DNA from: Acidobacteriota bacterium
Lineage (GTDB): Bacteria > Acidobacteriota > Thermoanaerobaculia > Gp7-AA8
Direction of reading: 5' to 3'
DNA: 64,000 bases
Assembly: GCA_019244185.1 (NCBI GenBank)
Contig: JAFATB010000014.1
Span: 189,587 to 253,586 of the forward strand
Both the position numbers and the translations under genes were made by a program. Positions 41,840 through 51,042 of this stretch are shown here, in pieces (the stretch's first letter is position 1; each line of letters starts with the position of its first letter). The notes under the pieces were generated by a model. It did not search any database. It was not told the DNA's origin and saw only the letters and a program-made list of their open reading frames with translations.

Positions 41840-41896
41840 AGCACGTCCGCTAAACACGTTCGCTGAAGGCGCGCGAAGTTGTAGGATTCGCGCGCC

Positions 41897-42868
41897 ATGG
41901 GCGCAATCACTGATTTCATCGACCACCACTACCGCCACTTCAACGCCGCCGCGCTGAAGGCCGCGGCCATCGATTACAACAAGCACCTCGCGAGCGGCGG
42001 GAAGATGCTCGTCACGCTCGCGGGCGCGATGTCCACCGCGGAGCTCGGGCTCTCGCTTGCGGAGATGATCCGCGCGGGCAAGGTCCACGCGATCAGCTGC
42101 ACCGGCGCGAACCTCGAGGAAGACATCTTCAACCTCGTCGCGCACGACTGCTACGAGCGCGTGCCGCACTACCGCTATCTCTCCGCGCTCGACGAGAAGC
42201 TGCTCCTCGACCGCCACATGAACCGCGTCACCGACACGTGCATCCCCGAGGGCGAGGCGATGCGGCGCATCGAAAGCGCGGTGCTGCGGCACTGGGTCGA
42301 GAAGGACCAGCAGGGCAAGCGCCTCTTCCCGCACGAGTTCATGTACGAGATCCTGCGCGACGGCTCGATCGCGGAGTTCTACCAGATCGATCCGAAGCAC
42401 TCGTGGATGATCGCCGCGGCGGAGAAGAACCTGCCGATGTTCGTCCCCGGCTGGGAGGACTCGACCCTCGGCAACATGTACTCCGGCCACTGCATCTCCG
42501 GCGACGTCAAGAACGTCCACACCGTGCGCACGGGCATCGAGTACATGATCGAGCTCGCGGAGTACTACACCCGCACTTCCGGCGAATCGTCGATCGGCTT
42601 CTTCCAGATCGGCGGCGGCATCGCCGGCGACTTCCCGATCTGCGTCGTGCCGATGCTGCATCAGGACCTGCAGCGCACGAATGTGCCGCTGTGGGGTTAC
42701 TTCTGCCAGATCAGCGACTCGACCACGAGCTACGGTTCGTACTCCGGCGCCGTGCCGAACGAGAAGATCACCTGGGGCAAACTCGGCGTCGACACGCCCA
42801 GCCACGTGATCGAAAGCGACGCGAGCATCGTTGCGCCGTTAGTATTCGCGTATGTCCTCGGCTGGTAA
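41897..42868 (+). CDS. Deoxyhypusine synthase-like protein, probable homospermidine synthase
   Basis: 323 residues. NAD-dependent DHS-like fold: SCTGANLEEDIFNLVAHD, GWEDSTLGNMYSGHC and the catalytic Lys295 in NEKITWGKLG, equivalent to the WGK Lys that forms the enzyme-imine intermediate. The HHIANAN segment that holds the second catalytic His in eukaryotic DHS is replaced by GDFPICVV. Bacteria lack eIF5A, so the family members act on putrescine and spermidine instead, making homospermidine or similar; this is known from the family and inferred here. It overlaps the next gene by 17 bp. Confidence 0.85.
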   Translation: MGAITDFIDHHYRHFNAAALKAAAIDYNKHLASGGKMLVTLAGAMSTAELGLSLAEMIRAGKVHAISCTGANLEEDIFNLVAHDCYERVPHYRYLSALDEKLLLDRHMNRVTDTCIPEGEAMRRIESAVLRHWVEKDQQGKRLFPHEFMYEILRDGSIAEFYQIDPKHSWMIAAAEKNLPMFVPGWEDSTLGNMYSGHCISGDVKNVHTVRTGIEYMIELAEYYTRTSGESSIGFFQIGGGIAGDFPICVVPMLHQDLQRTNVPLWGYFCQISDSTTSYGSYSGAVPNEKITWGKLGVDTPSHVIESDASIVAPLVFAYVLGW

Positions 42869-45656
42869 GCTCGCTCTCGCCTTCGCCTGCAGTGTCGTGC
42901 TCGCGGCCGCGCCGCAGCCTCCGATCGAACGCCACATCCGCACGCTCGCGGCGGACGACATGGAAGGCCGCGGCCTCGGCACGCAAGGCATCGGCAAGGC
43001 CGCGAGCTACATCGAAACGCAGCTGCGCGACGCGAGACTGCGTCCCGCGTTCGGCTCGTCGTACCGCCAGAAGTTCCCGGTGAAGATGGGCGTCGCGCTC
43101 GGCGCGAAGAACGCGATCGAAGGATTATCGGCGGACGACTGGACGCCGCTCGCGTTCTCCAGCGCCGGCTCGTTCGCGGGCCCGATCGCCTTCGTCGGCT
43201 ACGGCATCGACGCGCCGCCGCTCGGCTACCTCGACTACGAAGGCATCGACCTCAAAGGCAAGGTCGCGCTGATGCTGCGCTACGAACCGCAGGAGCGCGA
43301 CGACAACTCCGTCTTCGATGGCCGCAAGCCGAGCCGCTGGTCCGCGCTGCGCTACAAAGCGATGCAGGCGCGCGAGCGCGGCGCGGTCGCGGTCGTGTTC
43401 GTGACCGGGCCGCAGCAGGACGAAGACAAGGACAAGCTGCCCGCGCTCGTGAACGACGGTCCCGAATCCGCCGCGGGCATTCCGGTGCTGCAGGTGAAGA
43501 CGTCCGTCGCGCAGCAGTGGGTCGATCTCGCCGGATTTCAGAAAGCCGTCGACGCCGACCTCAAGCCGCGCTCGCGCATTCTCGATCGCACGCTGAAAGG
43601 CAACGTCGACGTCGCCGCGAGCTACGTCGACGCGGAGAACGTCGCCGGCTTGCTCGCCGGACGCGGCAAGCTCGCGGACGAAGTGGTCGTCCTCGGTGCG
43701 CACTACGATCACCTCGGGTACGGCGGCAAGGGCTCGCTCAAGCCGAACGAGCACGCGATCCACAACGGCGCCGACGACAACGCGTCCGGCACCGCCGCGG
43801 TGCTCGTCGCCGCGCAGCGGCTAGGCGAGCTGCTGAAGGACGCGCGCGATCGCCGCACGATTCTCTTCGCGCTCTTTTCCGCCGAAGAAGTCGGCCTCGG
43901 CGGCTCCGCGTATCTCGTCGATCATCCGCCCGTGCCGCTCGACAAGATCGTGGCGATGGTGAATCTCGACATGGTCGGCGCGCTGCGCGACGACAAGCTC
44001 GTCGCGTTCGGCACCGACTCCGCGCCGGAGTGGAAAGCGCTCGTCGATCGCGTCGGCGCGGACGCGAAGCTCGCGATGACGGAGAGCGGCGACGGCTACG
44101 GGCCGTCCGATCAGACCAGCTTCTACGCGAAGCGCATCCCCGTGCTGCATTACTTCACCGGCACGCACGACCGCTATCACACGCCGGAAGACGACGCCGA
44201 CGCGATCAACTTCGCGGGCGCGGCGCGCGTCGCCGAAGTCACCGCGCAGACCGTCGCGTCGATCGCGCGCGGCGACGTCACGCCGCACTACGCGCGCGTC
44301 GCCTCCGCTCCGGCGATGGAAGGCGACAGCCGCGGCTACGGCGCATACCTCGGCACGATCCCCGACTACAGCGCGATGGATGCGACCGAGGGCGGCGTCA
44401 AGCTCGCGGATGTCCGCGCGGGCGGACCGGCCGATCTCGCCGGCATCAAAGGCGGCGACGTGCTCGTCGAGATGGCCGGCACACGCATCGCGAACCTCTA
44501 CGACATGACGTACGCGCTGCAGGATCATAAGCCGGGCGAGACGATCGACGTGGTCGTCGTCCGCAACGGCGCGCGCGTGCCGCTGCGCGCGACGCTCGGC
44601 TCGCGCGGCGCGCAGCCGGCGCCCGGCAGCGGCGCGCACGGCGTCATGCCGCTCGAGATCAAGGCGGGCAAGCCGTTCGACAAGACGTTCGACGGCGAGA
44701 AGCATCTGACGGACGTCCGTCAGCTGACCTTCGGCGGCGAAAATGCCGAGGCGTACTTCAGCCCCGACGGAAGAAAGATCATCTATCAGTCCACCTCGGA
44801 GCGAGGCGGCTGCGATCAGGAGTACGAGATGGATCTCGCCACCGGCGAGACGAAGCTCGTCTCGAGCGGGAAGGGACGCACGACCTGCGGCTATTTCTCG
44901 TATCCGAACGGCGACCGCATCATCTACGCGTCGACGGAAGCGGCCGATCCCGGCTGCCCGCCGCCGCCCGACCGCTCGCGCGGCTACATCTGGGGCGTCT
45001 ACAAAGGCTACGACCTCTACATCGCGAACGCGGACGGCTCGAACAAGAAGCGGATCTCGCTGACGCCGGGCTACGACGCCGAGGCGACGTGGTGTCACAA
45101 AGGAGGCCGCATCATCTTCACGTCCGTGCGCGACGGCGACCTCGACCTCTATTCGATGAACGAGGACGGCAGCGACGTGAAGCGCCTCACGAACACGGTC
45201 GGCTACGACGGCGGCGCGTTCTACAACGCGCAATGCACGGAGATCGTCTGGCGCGCGTCGCGCTTCACCGATCCCGCGGCGCTGGCCGAGTATCAGTCGC
45301 TGCTCGCCGACGGCTTCGTGAAGCCTTCGAAGATGGAGTTGTACGTCGCGAACGCGGACGGCTCGAACGCGCGGCAGCTCACCGCCAACGGCGCCGCGAA
45401 CTTCTGCCCCTGGTTCATGCCCGATCAGAAGCGGATCATCTTCTCGTCGAACGTGCTCGACCCGCGCGGCCGCGAGTTCGATCTCTTCATCGTGAACAAG
45501 GACGGCAGCGGCACGCCCGAGCGCGTAACCACCGCACCGGCTTTTGACGGTTTCCCGATCTTCAGCCCCGACGGCAAGTACATCGTGTGGGGCTCGAATC
45601 GCGCGAATCCCGAGGGACACGACACGAACCTCTTCATCGCGCGCTGGGTCGAGTGA
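42852..45656 (+). CDS. M28 metallopeptidase with PDZ and TolB-like propeller repeats
   Basis: 934 residues. A signal peptide (LALAFACSVVLAAAP) and a protease-associated insert precede the M28 core with zinc ligands in LGAHYDHLG, NGADDNASG, FSAEEVGLGG, VNLDMVG and HYHTPEDD-like sequence. A PDZ domain follows (VKLADVRAGGPADLAGIKGG), then six WD40-like TolB beta-propeller blades (FSPDGRKIIYQST, LTNTVGYDGG). It is probably a periplasmic or surface aminopeptidase. The fusion of all three parts is typical of Acidobacteriota. It starts inside the end of the DHS-like gene. Confidence 0.87.
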   Translation: MSSAGKLALAFACSVVLAAAPQPPIERHIRTLAADDMEGRGLGTQGIGKAASYIETQLRDARLRPAFGSSYRQKFPVKMGVALGAKNAIEGLSADDWTPLAFSSAGSFAGPIAFVGYGIDAPPLGYLDYEGIDLKGKVALMLRYEPQERDDNSVFDGRKPSRWSALRYKAMQARERGAVAVVFVTGPQQDEDKDKLPALVNDGPESAAGIPVLQVKTSVAQQWVDLAGFQKAVDADLKPRSRILDRTLKGNVDVAASYVDAENVAGLLAGRGKLADEVVVLGAHYDHLGYGGKGSLKPNEHAIHNGADDNASGTAAVLVAAQRLGELLKDARDRRTILFALFSAEEVGLGGSAYLVDHPPVPLDKIVAMVNLDMVGALRDDKLVAFGTDSAPEWKALVDRVGADAKLAMTESGDGYGPSDQTSFYAKRIPVLHYFTGTHDRYHTPEDDADAINFAGAARVAEVTAQTVASIARGDVTPHYARVASAPAMEGDSRGYGAYLGTIPDYSAMDATEGGVKLADVRAGGPADLAGIKGGDVLVEMAGTRIANLYDMTYALQDHKPGETIDVVVVRNGARVPLRATLGSRGAQPAPGSGAHGVMPLEIKAGKPFDKTFDGEKHLTDVRQLTFGGENAEAYFSPDGRKIIYQSTSERGGCDQEYEMDLATGETKLVSSGKGRTTCGYFSYPNGDRIIYASTEAADPGCPPPPDRSRGYIWGVYKGYDLYIANADGSNKKRISLTPGYDAEATWCHKGGRIIFTSVRDGDLDLYSMNEDGSDVKRLTNTVGYDGGAFYNAQCTEIVWRASRFTDPAALAEYQSLLADGFVKPSKMELYVANADGSNARQLTANGAANFCPWFMPDQKRIIFSSNVLDPRGREFDLFIVNKDGSGTPERVTTAPAFDGFPIFSPDGKYIVWGSNRANPEGHDTNLFIARWVE

Positions 45657-45665
45657 AGCGCGGCG

Positions 45666-46130
45666 TCAGCGCGTGATCGTGACCACGGTCGACGCGTTGG
45701 TCGCGGTCCCGCTGTCGTCGACCGCCTCGACGCGCAGCTCGGCCGAGACGCCGCCGAACAGGCGCTCGTCGGGCACGTCCTTGCGCGGCGCGAAGTGGTA
45801 GCGCGCCTCGCCGTTCGCGCCCAGCTGCGTGTTGAAGCCCATGCCCTGAATCTGGCTCGCGTCCCAGCTCTCGCGGCCGAGGGTGAGGCCGCCGGGAGCG
45901 AAGACCGTCGCGGAAACGCGCGTCACGTGGATCGGCCGACCGCCGGTCTCGCGCACGACGACGTCGAACGGGAACGTGTACGTGCTGCCGGAGACCAGGC
46001 TCGCGACGATCGGGTTCGGCACGACCTGCACCGCCACCGCGCCGTGGCCCGGCACGGCCGTCACGCCGCTGTGGCCGCCGCTGCAGGCGGCGAGGAGGAG
46101 CACGCAGAGGAAGAGCGCGTTGCGTTTCAT
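45666..46130 (-). CDS. Small lipoprotein, 154 aa
   Basis: An N-terminal lipobox LLAAC (Cys16) follows a short hydrophobic stretch, so the mature protein is lipid-anchored. The remainder is a single beta-sandwich-like domain (AVQVVPNPIVASLVSGSTYT, FPFDVVVRETGGRPIHVTRV). No named family is recognised; it resembles cadherin-like or Ig-like lipoproteins. It is convergent with the M28 peptidase and divergent from the 111-residue exported protein. Confidence 0.72.
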   Translation of the reverse strand: MKRNALFLCVLLLAACSGGHSGVTAVPGHGAVAVQVVPNPIVASLVSGSTYTFPFDVVVRETGGRPIHVTRVSATVFAPGGLTLGRESWDASQIQGMGFNTQLGANGEARYHFAPRKDVPDERLFGGVSAELRVEAVDDSGTATNASTVVTITR

Positions 46131-46169
46131 GCGCGGAACGAGTGCAAGGCAGACGCCGGGCGGGAGGCG

Positions 46170-46198
46170 TTGACGGCCTTAAGGGCGGACGGTAATCT
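46170..46198 (+). promoter_or_regulatory. Probable sigma-70 promoter
   Basis: TTGACG at 46170-46175, a 17-base spacer and TAATCT at 46193-46198. The -35 is good and the -10 weak. The start point would be near 46205, 13 bases before the ATG of the 111-residue protein. Confidence 0.35.
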
Positions 46199-46217
46199 TT
46201 CCTCAAAGGCATCCAGA

Positions 46218-46553
46218 ATGAGATACGTCACCTATTGGTTCCTTGCCGTAATGGCGCTTTTCGCGGTCCCGATGTCGGCGGACGTCTGCGTCCGTTGCGT
46301 CGCGCGCAACTGCGTGGTCGACGTTCCGGGCGGTTACGTGCAGTGCATGAGCAACGGACGGGAGTGCATTTACTGGCAGGATTGCATCGGCACGACCGTG
46401 GCCGTGCCCGACGTGCCGCTGAAGGGTGAGCCGCCGCTCCGGCCGCAGTGGCGCGTGGCGTCCGTCGACGTCATTCCCGCGCCGCGGCAGCGCGCGCTGC
46501 GCTGGCAGCTCGCGGCCTCGACCTTCGCCGGGACGAGCTTCGCGCATCGATGA
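46218..46553 (+). CDS. Exported Cys-rich small protein, 111 aa
   Basis: A signal peptide (YWFLAVMALFAVPMSA) is followed by VCVRCVARNCVVDVPGGYVQ and CMSNGRECIYWQDC, seven Cys residues within about 40, likely three disulfides or a metal site. The rest is basic and Pro-rich. I do not know the family. The ATG at 46218 is chosen for the signal peptide. The stop overlaps the following gene as ATGA, so the two exported proteins are probably made together. Confidence 0.62.
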   Translation: MRYVTYWFLAVMALFAVPMSADVCVRCVARNCVVDVPGGYVQCMSNGRECIYWQDCIGTTVAVPDVPLKGEPPLRPQWRVASVDVIPAPRQRALRWQLAASTFAGTSFAHR

Positions 46554-48607
46554 TGCTGCTCTCCGCGCTCGTGCTGCTGGCCGCGAGCAGCCTCGCCGCG
46601 CCGGCGCCGGCTCCTGTCGCCGGTGAAGTGTGCGTGTTCGCCGGCACGCGACAGCTCGAATGCCGCACGACGTCTGCGCGCCGGTTCGAACTGCCGCGCA
46701 AGGATGGCTCGTCGTTCGTCTGGCATGACCGCGCCTGGACGGAGCTCGCCCTCGGCTCGCTGACAACCTCGCAGAGCGTGGTCGATCTCGACGCGCGCGA
46801 CTGGCGCGGACACGCGGTCGCGTTGCGCGTTCTCGGCGACGAGCCACCCGAAAGCGCGACGCTCACCTTCGCGAACGTCGATGCGACGCTCACGCCGAAA
46901 GCGATCGCCTCGCTGCGCCGCCTCTGGCTGCCACGCCTCTCACTGCCGGGCACGGCCGGCACGCTGCTGTTGAGCGCCCCGCACTTTCGCGACGCCTCGC
47001 GCAACGTGAAGAACGATACGGAAGGACTGGGCACGCTCGCGTTGCAACCGCTGCCGTCGCTGCGCGGCATCGTCGTCAACGCCGACGACAATCAGCCGCG
47101 CGGCGACGCGACGATCGTGTCGCCGTCGAACGAGACGCTCGCGCGCGCGGGCATCGACGGCCGTTTCCGCGCATGGATCGAGAACGACTGGCCGCCCTTC
47201 GTGCGCGTGAGCGCGCCCGGCCGCGCGACGCTGCAGCTCGCAATTCCGAAAGTCGTCGCCGACGCCGACCTCGGCACCATCGCGCTCAATGCCGGCGGCG
47301 CGCTGCACGTCACGCTCGATGAGACCGCGCCGCTCGATCTGCGCGTGCTGCGCCGCAACGGGCGCACGTGGGACGAGGTCGCGGCGCGCACGCACGTGAG
47401 CGGCGCAACGGAGCTCGCGCAGCTCGAGGCGGGGAGCTACGCCGTCGTCGTGCGCGGCGACGGTCCGCTGCAGCGGCTCGCGCTCGAAACGAACGTGCGC
47501 GAAGGCGAGACGACGGAGCTGCCGGTGAAGATCGAACCGGCGGAGCTGAACGTGTTCGTGCGCGGACAGGAACCGGGCAAGCCGGTGACGATTGCGCTCG
47601 GGCCGTCGAATCAGACGTGGCAGACGTCGATCGCGACGGACAACGATGGCCGCGCGACGACGGAGCTGTGGCAGCGTGGCGAGTACGTCGGCTGGATCAC
47701 CGCGGACGGCACGATGCTGCCGCGCGTCGCGACGCTCGACGGCGCGCAGCGCATCGAGTGGACGATCGATCTGCCGCACGCGACGCTCGAAGGGCACGTC
47801 GTGGATGACGCGAATCAGCCGGTGAGCGGCGCCGAGGTGCAGCTCGACACGCATGCCGAGGGTGCGGCGTCGACGCAGCGGGTCGAGACGACGGATGCGG
47901 CGGGCCACTTCGCGTTCGAGCGCGTCGCTACCGGCACGCAGACGCTCACCGCGACAGCCGAAGGTCATCTGCCGGCGACGACGTCGCTGCTCTTCGGCAG
48001 CGGCGAACAGCGCGAGTCGGTGACGCTGCGCATGCGCAACGGCGTCGCGCGCACGTTGCAGATCGTCGACGCGAATGGTGCGCCGGCCGCCGACGCGACC
48101 GTCGTCGACGAGAGCGGCTTCGAGAACGAGCGCCACACCGACGCGAACGGCTTCGTCACGTTCACGCTCAGCGCGGGCGAACAGAAGACGCTGTACGTGC
48201 TGCCGCGCAGCGGCTCGTTCGCGATCGTCGACGTCAGCGGCGATGCGAAGAACGCCAGCACTCCGCTGCGCGTGGTCGTGCCCGCGGGCGTCGCGGCGAT
48301 TCGCGTCGCGGCGCAGACGACCGGCGGCGCGCCGATGACGAACGTCGCGTTCGCGCTGCGCGTCGGCGGACGCATGCTCTCGCCGATGATCCGCTCGGTG
48401 ATGAGCAACCGCGCCGGCATTCCGATCCGCACCGGCGACGACGGCAGCGCGCTGCTCGTCGCGGTACCGGCCGGCGTGTACGAGCTGTGGCCGTACTTCA
48501 CCGGCGACCAGCTGCGCGCGATCCTCGCCGGCACCACGCCGCCCGAGGCGCGGATCGTCGCGCAGCCGGGTCTCAATCAGGTCGCGTTTCGATTCGAGCG
48601 GCCGTAG
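46550..48607 (+). CDS. Large exported protein with carboxypeptidase-regulatory-like repeats
   Basis: 685 residues from an ATGATG start. A signal peptide (LLSALVLLAASSLAAPAPAP) is followed by at least four CnaB/carboxypeptidase-regulatory-like beta-sandwich units (SLRGIVVNADDNQPRGDATI, TLEGHVVDDANQPVSGAEVQ, TLQIVDANGAPAADATVVDE). Such repeats form rods at the cell surface and often bind carbohydrate or other proteins. No enzyme domain or membrane anchor is seen. It is coupled to the preceding Cys-rich exported protein. Confidence 0.78.
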   Translation: MMLLSALVLLAASSLAAPAPAPVAGEVCVFAGTRQLECRTTSARRFELPRKDGSSFVWHDRAWTELALGSLTTSQSVVDLDARDWRGHAVALRVLGDEPPESATLTFANVDATLTPKAIASLRRLWLPRLSLPGTAGTLLLSAPHFRDASRNVKNDTEGLGTLALQPLPSLRGIVVNADDNQPRGDATIVSPSNETLARAGIDGRFRAWIENDWPPFVRVSAPGRATLQLAIPKVVADADLGTIALNAGGALHVTLDETAPLDLRVLRRNGRTWDEVAARTHVSGATELAQLEAGSYAVVVRGDGPLQRLALETNVREGETTELPVKIEPAELNVFVRGQEPGKPVTIALGPSNQTWQTSIATDNDGRATTELWQRGEYVGWITADGTMLPRVATLDGAQRIEWTIDLPHATLEGHVVDDANQPVSGAEVQLDTHAEGAASTQRVETTDAAGHFAFERVATGTQTLTATAEGHLPATTSLLFGSGEQRESVTLRMRNGVARTLQIVDANGAPAADATVVDESGFENERHTDANGFVTFTLSAGEQKTLYVLPRSGSFAIVDVSGDAKNASTPLRVVVPAGVAAIRVAAQTTGGAPMTNVAFALRVGGRMLSPMIRSVMSNRAGIPIRTGDDGSALLVAVPAGVYELWPYFTGDQLRAILAGTTPPEARIVAQPGLNQVAFRFERP

Positions 48608-48620
48608 GTTCGCTAGCCGT

Positions 48621-49139
48621 TCACTGCTGCAGCGTCACGACGCCGCACGCGATGCGCGGCCCCGCGTTGCCCGACGGCTGCGACTTCAGATCGTCCGTGC
48701 CGCCGTGCAGGATGAACGCGTGCCCGATCGCCGACGCCTCGCCGGCCGACAGCGTGATCGACTGCGTGGTCACGGTCGTGTGCACTTCGCCGTTCGCTTC
48801 GGCGGTGACGTTGCCGAAGTCGCCGGCGTGGTGCGGCATCATGTCCGGCGCGCCGTGCTGCATCGCGGTCGGGTTGAAGTGGCCGCCGGCGGCGTTGCCG
48901 TTGTCGCCGCAGTCGCCTTTCTCGTGAATGTGAAAGCCGTGCGTTCCCGGCGGCACGCCCATGAGATCGATCTTCATCTGCACGCCGCCCCCGGCGAGCT
49001 GCGTGAGCTTGACGGTGCCGTGCGCGTTCGAGCCGCTGGTCGGCGCGAGCGTCGCCAGCCCCACCGGCTGCGAGGTCGTCATGCAGGCGGCGGCGACGAG
49101 CAGGAGAAGTCCGAGGGAGAGCAGGGAGAGGTTCTTCAT
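48621..49139 (-). CDS. sodC: Cu/Zn superoxide dismutase, lipoprotein
   Basis: 172 residues. A signal peptide with lipobox VAAAC (Cys19) anchors it to a membrane. The copper and zinc ligands are in HGFHIHEKGDC, GGHFNP, HHAGDFGN and GHAFILHGG, and the Cys pair in KGDCG and RIACGV would form the conserved disulfide. AAGGAAGGAG precedes the ATG. It disproportionates superoxide in the periplasm and is next to a flavin disulfide reductase on the same strand, 45 bp apart. Confidence 0.93.
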   Translation of the reverse strand: MKNLSLLSLGLLLLVAAACMTTSQPVGLATLAPTSGSNAHGTVKLTQLAGGGVQMKIDLMGVPPGTHGFHIHEKGDCGDNGNAAGGHFNPTAMQHGAPDMMPHHAGDFGNVTAEANGEVHTTVTTQSITLSAGEASAIGHAFILHGGTDDLKSQPSGNAGPRIACGVVTLQQ

Positions 49140-49183
49140 GAATGCTCCTTCCTTCCAATGATTACGATTCTCTGGCCGATGCA

Positions 49184-50611
49184 TCATTGTGACCACCGCG
49201 CCAGCGCGCGACCCACGCCGCCCAGCCACCCGTTCGCGACGTCCTGATAGTAGAGCGACGCGGCTTTCTGCACGCCGTCGGCGAGCGACGGATACGGCGA
49301 GATCCGCTGCGCGAGGTCGCTGACCTTCATTCCATTGCGGCGCGCGAGCACGAGCTCCTCGATCACCGTCGATGCGTGCGTGCAGAGCGCGTGCGCGCCG
49401 AGGATGCGGCCTTTCGCATCGCAGACGATCTTCAGCAGGCCGGCGGATGCGCGATCGACGACGGCGCGGTCGACGTCGTGCAGCTCGGTCTTGAAGACGC
49501 GCACGCCGTCGCCGTGACGCGCGCGCGCCTCCGCTTCCGTCATGCCGGCACGCGCGGCCTCGGGATCGGTGTAGATCGCCCACGGAATGTCCGTGTAATC
49601 GACGGCAGACTTGCCGGGGAACAGCAGGTTGCGCACGAGCTTCACCGCCTCGTACGCGGCGACGTGCGTGAACTGCAGCCCGCCGTGCACGTCGCCGCAC
49701 GCCCAGACGCGTGGCACCGAGGTCTGCAGAAACTTGTCGACGACGACGTACGAGCGTTCGACGTGCACGCCGGCCGCTTCGAGGCCGAGGTCCTCGGTAT
49801 TGCCGCGGCGTCCCGATGCGACGAACAGCTCGTCGACGGCGAGCTCGCGCGACGGTCCGTCGTGATGTTCGATGCGCGCGAACTTCTTCACGCCGTCGCT
49901 GCGCACCGACTTCACCGCGAAGCCGGTGATGATCTCGATGCCTTCCGCTTCGAGCAGCTCGCGCAGGCGCGCGACGATCTCCGCGTCTTCCTTCGCGAGG
50001 ATGGTGTCGGCCATCTCAACGACGGTGACGCGCGCGCCGAAGCGTGCGAAGACCTGCGCGAACTCGATGCCGATCGCGCCGCCGCCGAGAATCAGGAGCG
50101 ACGCCGGAAAGTCATCCTGCTGCAGAAACGAAACGTGGTCGAGAAAGCCGGCGTCGCGCAGACCGTCGACCGGCGGCACCGCGGTGCGCGAGCCGGTGGC
50201 GAGGACGACGTCTTTCGCGGTGATGCGGCGGCCGTCGACGTCGACTTCACCCGCGGCGACGAGTCGCGCGCGGCCGATGATGACGTCGATGCCGAGGGCG
50301 CGGAACTTCGCCGGATCGTCGTGCGGCGCGATGGCGGCGCGCTGCGCGCGCATCGAGTCCATCACCGACTTCGGTGTGATCCGCGGCGCGACCGGCTCGA
50401 GGCCGAACGCATCCGCGTGACGCATCTGATGCGCGAGCTTCGCGGAGGCGACCAGCGCTTTCGTCGGCACGCAGCCGGTCCAGAGACAATCGCCGCCGAG
50501 GACCTCGCGTTCGATGAGCGCGACCTTGCGCCCGAGCCGCGCGCAGCCGGAGGCGGTGACGAGGCCGGCGGTGCCGCCGCCGATGACGACGACGTCGTAT
50601 TGCGCGGTCAT
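49184..50611 (-). CDS. FAD-dependent pyridine nucleotide-disulfide oxidoreductase (MerA/Lpd-like)
   Basis: 475 residues. The FAD motif is VVVIGGGTAGLVTASG, the redox-active pair is in GGDCLWTGCVPTK (C-x4-C), the NAD(P) motif is LLILGGGAIGIEFAQVF, and the second FAD contact is VWACGDVHGGLQFTHVA. The C-terminal interface lacks the HxHPTxxE motif of lipoamide dehydrogenase and reads SPYPSLADGVQKAASLYY. It resembles the mercuric-reductase-like or uncharacterised branch without the N-terminal heavy-metal domain. It overlaps the YjbQ gene by 4 bp. Confidence 0.87.
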   Translation of the reverse strand: MTAQYDVVVIGGGTAGLVTASGCARLGRKVALIEREVLGGDCLWTGCVPTKALVASAKLAHQMRHADAFGLEPVAPRITPKSVMDSMRAQRAAIAPHDDPAKFRALGIDVIIGRARLVAAGEVDVDGRRITAKDVVLATGSRTAVPPVDGLRDAGFLDHVSFLQQDDFPASLLILGGGAIGIEFAQVFARFGARVTVVEMADTILAKEDAEIVARLRELLEAEGIEIITGFAVKSVRSDGVKKFARIEHHDGPSRELAVDELFVASGRRGNTEDLGLEAAGVHVERSYVVVDKFLQTSVPRVWACGDVHGGLQFTHVAAYEAVKLVRNLLFPGKSAVDYTDIPWAIYTDPEAARAGMTEAEARARHGDGVRVFKTELHDVDRAVVDRASAGLLKIVCDAKGRILGAHALCTHASTVIEELVLARRNGMKVSDLAQRISPYPSLADGVQKAASLYYQDVANGWLGGVGRALARWSQ

Positions 50612-51000
50612 GAGACGTACACCGTCACCTTCCGCTCGCGCGGTCCATCGAGCTCGACGAAGTAGATCCCCTGCCACGTGCCCAGCACGAGCCTGCCGTT
50701 GCGATACGGCCACTGCAGCGAGCAGCCGATCATCATCGACAGCAGATGCGCGTCCGAGTTGCCTTCGCCGTGCGCGAACCGCACGTTCGGGATCATCGCG
50801 CGCAGCGCCTTCACGAGATCGGCGGGGACGTCGGGATCCGCGTTCTCGTTGATGGAGATCGCGCACGTGGTGTGCGGCACGATGATGGTGCAGATGCCGT
50901 CGCGCGCGTCGAGCGCTTGCAGCGCGTCGTCGACTTCGCGCGTCACCAGCAGGATCTGCTCGCGCGCGCTCGTGCGCACGCGGAACGTCCGCTCTTGCAT
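50608..51000 (-). CDS. YjbQ-family protein (UPF0047)
   Basis: 130 residues matching the YjbQ/UPF0047 family: IIVPHTTCAISINENADPDV, FAHGEGNSDAHLLSMMIG and the end LGTWQGIYFVELDGPRERKV. The family can show thiamine-phosphate-synthase side activity, but its physiological role is unsettled. A TATGAT hexamer lies 6 bases before the ATG without a ribosome site, which again suggests a leaderless transcript. The stop overlaps the flavoprotein start (ATGA). It is divergent from the zinc-ribbon kinase. Confidence 0.9.
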   Translation of the reverse strand: MQERTFRVRTSAREQILLVTREVDDALQALDARDGICTIIVPHTTCAISINENADPDVPADLVKALRAMIPNVRFAHGEGNSDAHLLSMMIGCSLQWPYRNGRLVLGTWQGIYFVELDGPRERKVTVYVS

Positions 51001-51006
51001 CGTGCG

Positions 51007-51016
51007 ATCATATAAT
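51007..51016. promoter_or_regulatory. Overlapping divergent -10 elements
   Basis: The 42-bp gap between two divergent genes contains ATCATATAAT. Read on the minus strand it gives TATGAT 6 bases before the YjbQ ATG; on the plus strand it gives TATAAT (51011-51016) about 26 bases before the kinase ATG. The two promoters would exclude each other. Confidence 0.45.
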
Positions 51017-51042
51017 TCCGGTTACAGCCGCACCCCCACGTC

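Noticed and set aside
38792..42805. A 1337-codon minus-strand frame over the TetR, VWA and DHS-like genes
   Set aside because: The composition is low-complexity Arg/Val/Asp/Glu with no recognisable motifs, while the plus strand carries clear families.
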